Assembly: GCA_026134085.1 (NCBI GenBank)
Contig: JAOQIN010000003.1
Location: forward strand, 31,335-95,334
Direction: 5' to 3'
DNA: 64,000 bases
Source of the DNA: Candidatus Methanoxibalbensis ujae
Lineage (GTDB): Archaea > Halobacteriota > Syntropharchaeia > Alkanophagales > Methanospirareceae
The notes beneath the pieces were generated by a model that saw only the letters and a list, made by a program, of their open reading frames with translations, did no database searches and had not been told where the DNA came from. Positions 60,438 through 64,000 of this stretch are shown here, one piece after another (position 1 is the first letter of the stretch; each line of letters starts with the position of its first letter). The position numbers were made by a program, and so were the translations under genes.

Positions 60438-63400
60438 TCAATTGAAACCCTCCGCGTACACTGCATCAAGCCCCATCATTTTAGGACGGTGCCAGCTGCC
60501 GGGTTTTCGTATGCGTATGTATTGCACATTGTTTTCATCGCACATAAAATCATAGCGCTGCCATCTGAATGAATTGCATGTGACGCTGCCTATATTTGTC
60601 CATGTGACTCCATCTGAGGACACATCCACATACATCTTCGGACGGAATATCATCATCCTGCGCGCCCACACACTCACTTTATCACATTGTCGTATATTTT
60701 TGTCAAATTTTATAACTATTGTCGCATTTTCTAACATCAGTGCACCTGTTCCATCGGGTTCGCCGAGTGCTTCATGTGCAAATATCACATGTCTCCTGCG
60801 GATGACCTTGCTGCCATAGCTCTCAACATGCTCGGAGAGGACTGTCACGATCCTCTTTTCAGAGCGTACATAGTCTTTCCATGAGCCTTTGGCGGCATAA
60901 ATCGTGTAATTGCCCACGGTGCTGAATGAGAATGTTGCGTTTCCGCTTGCATCAGTGAAGTATGTGCAGTTGTCTGCATAGACTGATGCGTTCTCAACCG
61001 GCTCAAACTGTGCTGAGGTGTCGTTGTATGCTGTCACCGTGACCGTTATGTTTTCGCCCACATGCGTGACTGTGCGGTCAATCGTGATGTTGAGCGGTTT
61101 TGTCGTCCATGAGCCGTAATACCAGAGGACACTGTCTCCGTCGGAGAGTGTGTATTCCGATGCACCGGCCCACGGCATGATGAAGTTCACACGATACATC
61201 CAACCGTCATAGCCGGATGCAGCTTCTCCAGCAACTTCATAGACATAAAGTCCCCATGGATATGCGGACACTTTGTAACCGAAGCCGGCTGTCTTGTTTG
61301 CCTCGTCAAGTGCGCCGAGCGCTGTGGGCTCGTTCAGGTAATAGATCCCATCATCGGTGATTATTGTTGAGTTGCTGAATGTCAAAGTTCCTGTCCATAT
61401 CGTGTCATTCCTGCCCTCTATCCTCACACCCACAGTCACTGTTAGCTTCGGAAGCACCGTGACATCCTCAACAAGGGAGTTGTTTGTCTCGTTTATCTCC
61501 TCAACCTCATCGTGGACATCAACAGTCACATTCAGCGTGAAGTTCCCTTCTTCTGGCGGTGTCCACAGGAGTTTGACTGTGCGGTTCTCACCTGCCGGCA
61601 GCGAATCCACGCGCACGACATCAACAATAGTGCCGTCAACGGCGAGTGATACATTTAAACCGGAGGCATCTGAAGCGCCGATGTTTGCAACTGTCGCTTT
61701 TATCTCGTTGGTCACTTCTGCACGCAGACGTTCAGGTGTCTTCACGGACTCGACAGTGAGATCAGCCTTCGGAACGCTGCGAAATGCGTAGACGGTGCCG
61801 TTTCCAATTGTCAAAACAAACGAATCATCGCCAGCCACTGCGACAGCGGGAGATGCTCCACCCTCCGAGGAATTCCAGAGGACATTGCCCGTGAATGCAT
61901 CAAGCGCATAGATGCCCGCGTAATCAAACCACTCTCCCGGCTTTCCGACGAACACCTTTCCATCCGCAACAGCAACTGACTGTGTCCAGCCGCCTATGCC
62001 GAGCTCAACAGGTGTCTCCCATATCAGGTCTCCTGTGGTTGCGTTGAAGCAGTATGTCCTGATGTCGCTGTATCCCGTGCAGCCTCCTGCAACATACACA
62101 TTTCCGTATGCCACCGATGGCGTTGAGTCCGTTCGCATGATAGTCTGATGCCATATGACATCGCCTGTTGATGCGTTCAGCGCATAAAGGTCGCCGTCGC
62201 CGTAGAAGTTGTATGTGGTGACGAACACAATCTTGCAACCTCCGACATCAGCAACCGCAGGAGAGCCGCAGGTGTCAAGCGGAGTGGTCTGATGCCATAT
62301 CACCTCGCCGGTGCTCGCGTTCACGCAATAGATGTTTCCACCGGGATATATCCAGGTGGTCAGGTAGAACACCTTCAGCCCATCAACCTCCGCGTATGCA
62401 GGCGTCCCCTGTGCGTATGCGGTTCCCCATGAACCCGTGTTTGTCTCCTCAAATGTCCACAGCAGCTCACCGGTCTCTTCGTCCAGACAGTAATAATGGC
62501 GACCCTGCCAGTCATTCGTTATGACTTTTCCGTCCGCGATCACAGGACCTCCATTGCACGATGCCTCTTCCGTCGGATGGTGGAAGACCCATATGAGCTC
62601 GCCTGTTGATGCGTTGTAGCATCTCGTGTCCTTGCCAGTTGCGGTGAAAACCTTACCGTCATGATATGCGGGCGATGACCACGAACCCCACTCAGCGGGC
62701 ATAAGCGTCACATTCCAGAGCTCATCGCCCGTCTCAAGGTCAAAACAGTGAAGCTTCGTATCCTCCTCGCCACCGAATCCCGAAGGACCGCTGTATGCAA
62801 ACACCTTCCCGTCTGCGACTGCGACAGATGTGCTCGCGATCGCTCCTATGTTCTGTGACCACGCAATCTCAAACTCATCTCCCCCCATCTCAGCCGGTGA
62901 GAATCCGATGTGAGCCTCATCATAATGGAACTGCGCCCACTCATCCCGCTTTATTATGACTGAGGTTCTCGTGAGCATGTTGTTGGTCTCATCACTCTCT
63001 TCCACATCATCATTGACATCCGCATACGCACATATCACATACGCATCCGCCTCTGAAGGAGTCCATGAGAACTCAACTTCAGCACTCTCCCCCGCACTCA
63101 GCGATGAGATCGTCCGCACACCCACAACATCGCCATCCGTCATGAACGAAACATCAAACTCAGAAGCATCCGCTGAACCCGTGTTCTTCACCTCCACCGC
63201 ATACACGTTTTCCTCGTTCACATATCCCGCGGTCTTCAGCGCGATTTTCCTCACAGTAATGTCAGGCTTAGGCGTTTTCAGCACGATGTCGTGCGTGAAT
63301 CCTCCACTCTCCATGTGGTCCTCTGTGACCTCACGCGCTGTCTCATTTGCATTTGATGTTGAGGAGTCGCTTCCATTTATCAGAAGTGTGTCGTTCGCCC

Positions 63401-63731
63401 TCACATGCTCTGAGTCCGTAACCGCAATGTATAATGAGGAATCCGCAGATGTCCTCACAGCAATATCCTCAGATGTCCCGATATTTCTCACACTTACCGA
63501 TGGATTCAACACGGGAGTGCCGTTCTCATAGGTGACATTGCCCATGATGACGAACGATGTGGGTGGCATCTCCACCACAGCAGCATTAATCGCCAGCTGC
63601 TCCACCTCCCTATCCGCAGCACGCGGCGGCAGATTTGGCATACCCCCCAATGCCGATACAATCGGAGCACACATCACCGCCACACACATCAATGCAGCAA
63701 CAACTCCATGCACACCTCTTTTCACATGCAA
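60438..63731 (-). CDS. Large secreted surface protein with CARDB-like and PQQ-type beta-propeller repeats
   Basis: Signal peptide; NTGSADASEFDVSFMTDGDVVGVRTISSLSAGESAEVEFSWTP; repeated GKVF..YCFN.STGELIW. Confidence 0.85.
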   Translation of the reverse strand: MHVKRGVHGVVAALMCVAVMCAPIVSALGGMPNLPPRAADREVEQLAINAAVVEMPPTSFVIMGNVTYENGTPVLNPSVSVRNIGTSEDIAVRTSADSSLYIAVTDSEHVRANDTLLINGSDSSTSNANETAREVTEDHMESGGFTHDIVLKTPKPDITVRKIALKTAGYVNEENVYAVEVKNTGSADASEFDVSFMTDGDVVGVRTISSLSAGESAEVEFSWTPSEADAYVICAYADVNDDVEESDETNNMLTRTSVIIKRDEWAQFHYDEAHIGFSPAEMGGDEFEIAWSQNIGAIASTSVAVADGKVFAYSGPSGFGGEEDTKLHCFDLETGDELWNVTLMPAEWGSWSSPAYHDGKVFTATGKDTRCYNASTGELIWVFHHPTEEASCNGGPVIADGKVITNDWQGRHYYCLDEETGELLWTFEETNTGSWGTAYAQGTPAYAEVDGLKVFYLTTWIYPGGNIYCVNASTGEVIWHQTTPLDTCGSPAVADVGGCKIVFVTTYNFYGDGDLYALNASTGDVIWHQTIMRTDSTPSVAYGNVYVAGGCTGYSDIRTYCFNATTGDLIWETPVELGIGGWTQSVAVADGKVFVGKPGEWFDYAGIYALDAFTGNVLWNSSEGGASPAVAVAGDDSFVLTIGNGTVYAFRSVPKADLTVESVKTPERLRAEVTNEIKATVANIGASDASGLNVSLAVDGTIVDVVRVDSLPAGENRTVKLLWTPPEEGNFTLNVTVDVHDEVEEINETNNSLVEDVTVLPKLTVTVGVRIEGRNDTIWTGTLTFSNSTIITDDGIYYLNEPTALGALDEANKTAGFGYKVSAYPWGLYVYEVAGEAASGYDGWMYRVNFIMPWAGASEYTLSDGDSVLWYYGSWTTKPLNITIDRTVTHVGENITVTVTAYNDTSAQFEPVENASVYADNCTYFTDASGNATFSFSTVGNYTIYAAKGSWKDYVRSEKRIVTVLSEHVESYGSKVIRRRHVIFAHEALGEPDGTGALMLENATIVIKFDKNIRQCDKVSVWARRMMIFRPKMYVDVSSDGVTWTNIGSVTCNSFRWQRYDFMCDENNVQYIRIRKPGSWHRPKMMGLDAVYAEGFN

Positions 63732-63829
63732 TCACCTCCTTTCTCACCCTTACACATGCCACACGCTACCATCTCACAAGCTGCTCAACATTTCAACATT
63801 TCAACATGCCATTCAATCCCGGACACGGA

Positions 63830-63866
63830 AAAAAAAGGAAAAGAAAAAAAAGAAAAGAAAGAAGGG
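63830..63866 (-). terminator. Poly-T terminator region (minus strand)
   Basis: Minus strand T/C-rich run just 3' of the partial gene at the window end. Confidence 0.4.
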
Positions 63867-63880
63867 GGTCTGTCCGATCA

Positions 63881-64000
63881 CTAACAGCTTTCCGTCAGTG
63901 TGAAAGGCGTTTTAGCAGCGACAAAGTAGCCCACGCCTCGCTCCATCGTGTTGAAATCGTTGAACACCGATGGTGCACCCGGCACATACACCTCAAACTC
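63881..64000 (-). CDS. C-terminal fragment of a secreted/surface protein (truncated by window)
   Basis: EFEVYVPGAPSVFNDFNTMERGVGYFVAAKTPFTLTESC stop. Confidence 0.5.
   Translation of the reverse strand, partial: EFEVYVPGAPSVFNDFNTMERGVGYFVAAKTPFTLTESC

Noticed and set aside
62956-63531. 191-aa plus-strand ORF antisense to the large surface protein
   Set aside because: Shadow ORF of a clearly coding minus-strand gene; the same applies to many Ser/Thr-rich antisense ORFs in 16-64 kb.

Overview
Archaeal chromosome segment with two parts. (A) About 1-15.3 kb is an accessory region that I read as an integron-type gene-cassette array, in inverse orientation (minus strand). Imperfect palindromes of about 70-98 bp recur with a shared architecture: RYYYAAC and GTTRRRY core sites, two stem arms, and a conserved inner GAAGT..hairpin..ATTTG. 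They sit just 3' of the minus-strand ORFs. In 4 of 8 testable cassettes the first 7 nt exactly match the complement of the cassette's own R'' core, and two more match 6/7, as cassette biology predicts. Cargo: a TaqI-like restriction-modification pair, an MNT/HEPN toxin-antitoxin with decayed HEPN, two CPBP proteases (one fused to a methyltransferase), a possible presenilin-like protease, an MBL hydrolase, an AlkA glycosylase, and frameshifted Nth and EEP-nuclease genes. No integron integrase is visible. (B) About 16.5-64 kb is core archaeal chromosome: SRP54, SRP19, RfcL, DnaG, NadA, SepRS, AdkA, Trm5, HisC, MpgS/MpgP, DnaJ, CheR, a polyferredoxin, an intron-containing initiator tRNA-Met, tRNA-Gln, and a bacterial-type RuvC. 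Recurrent features of the core are low-complexity insertions inside conserved enzymes and many short two-copy tandem duplications between genes. All assignments are by eye from translated sequence; no searches were run.
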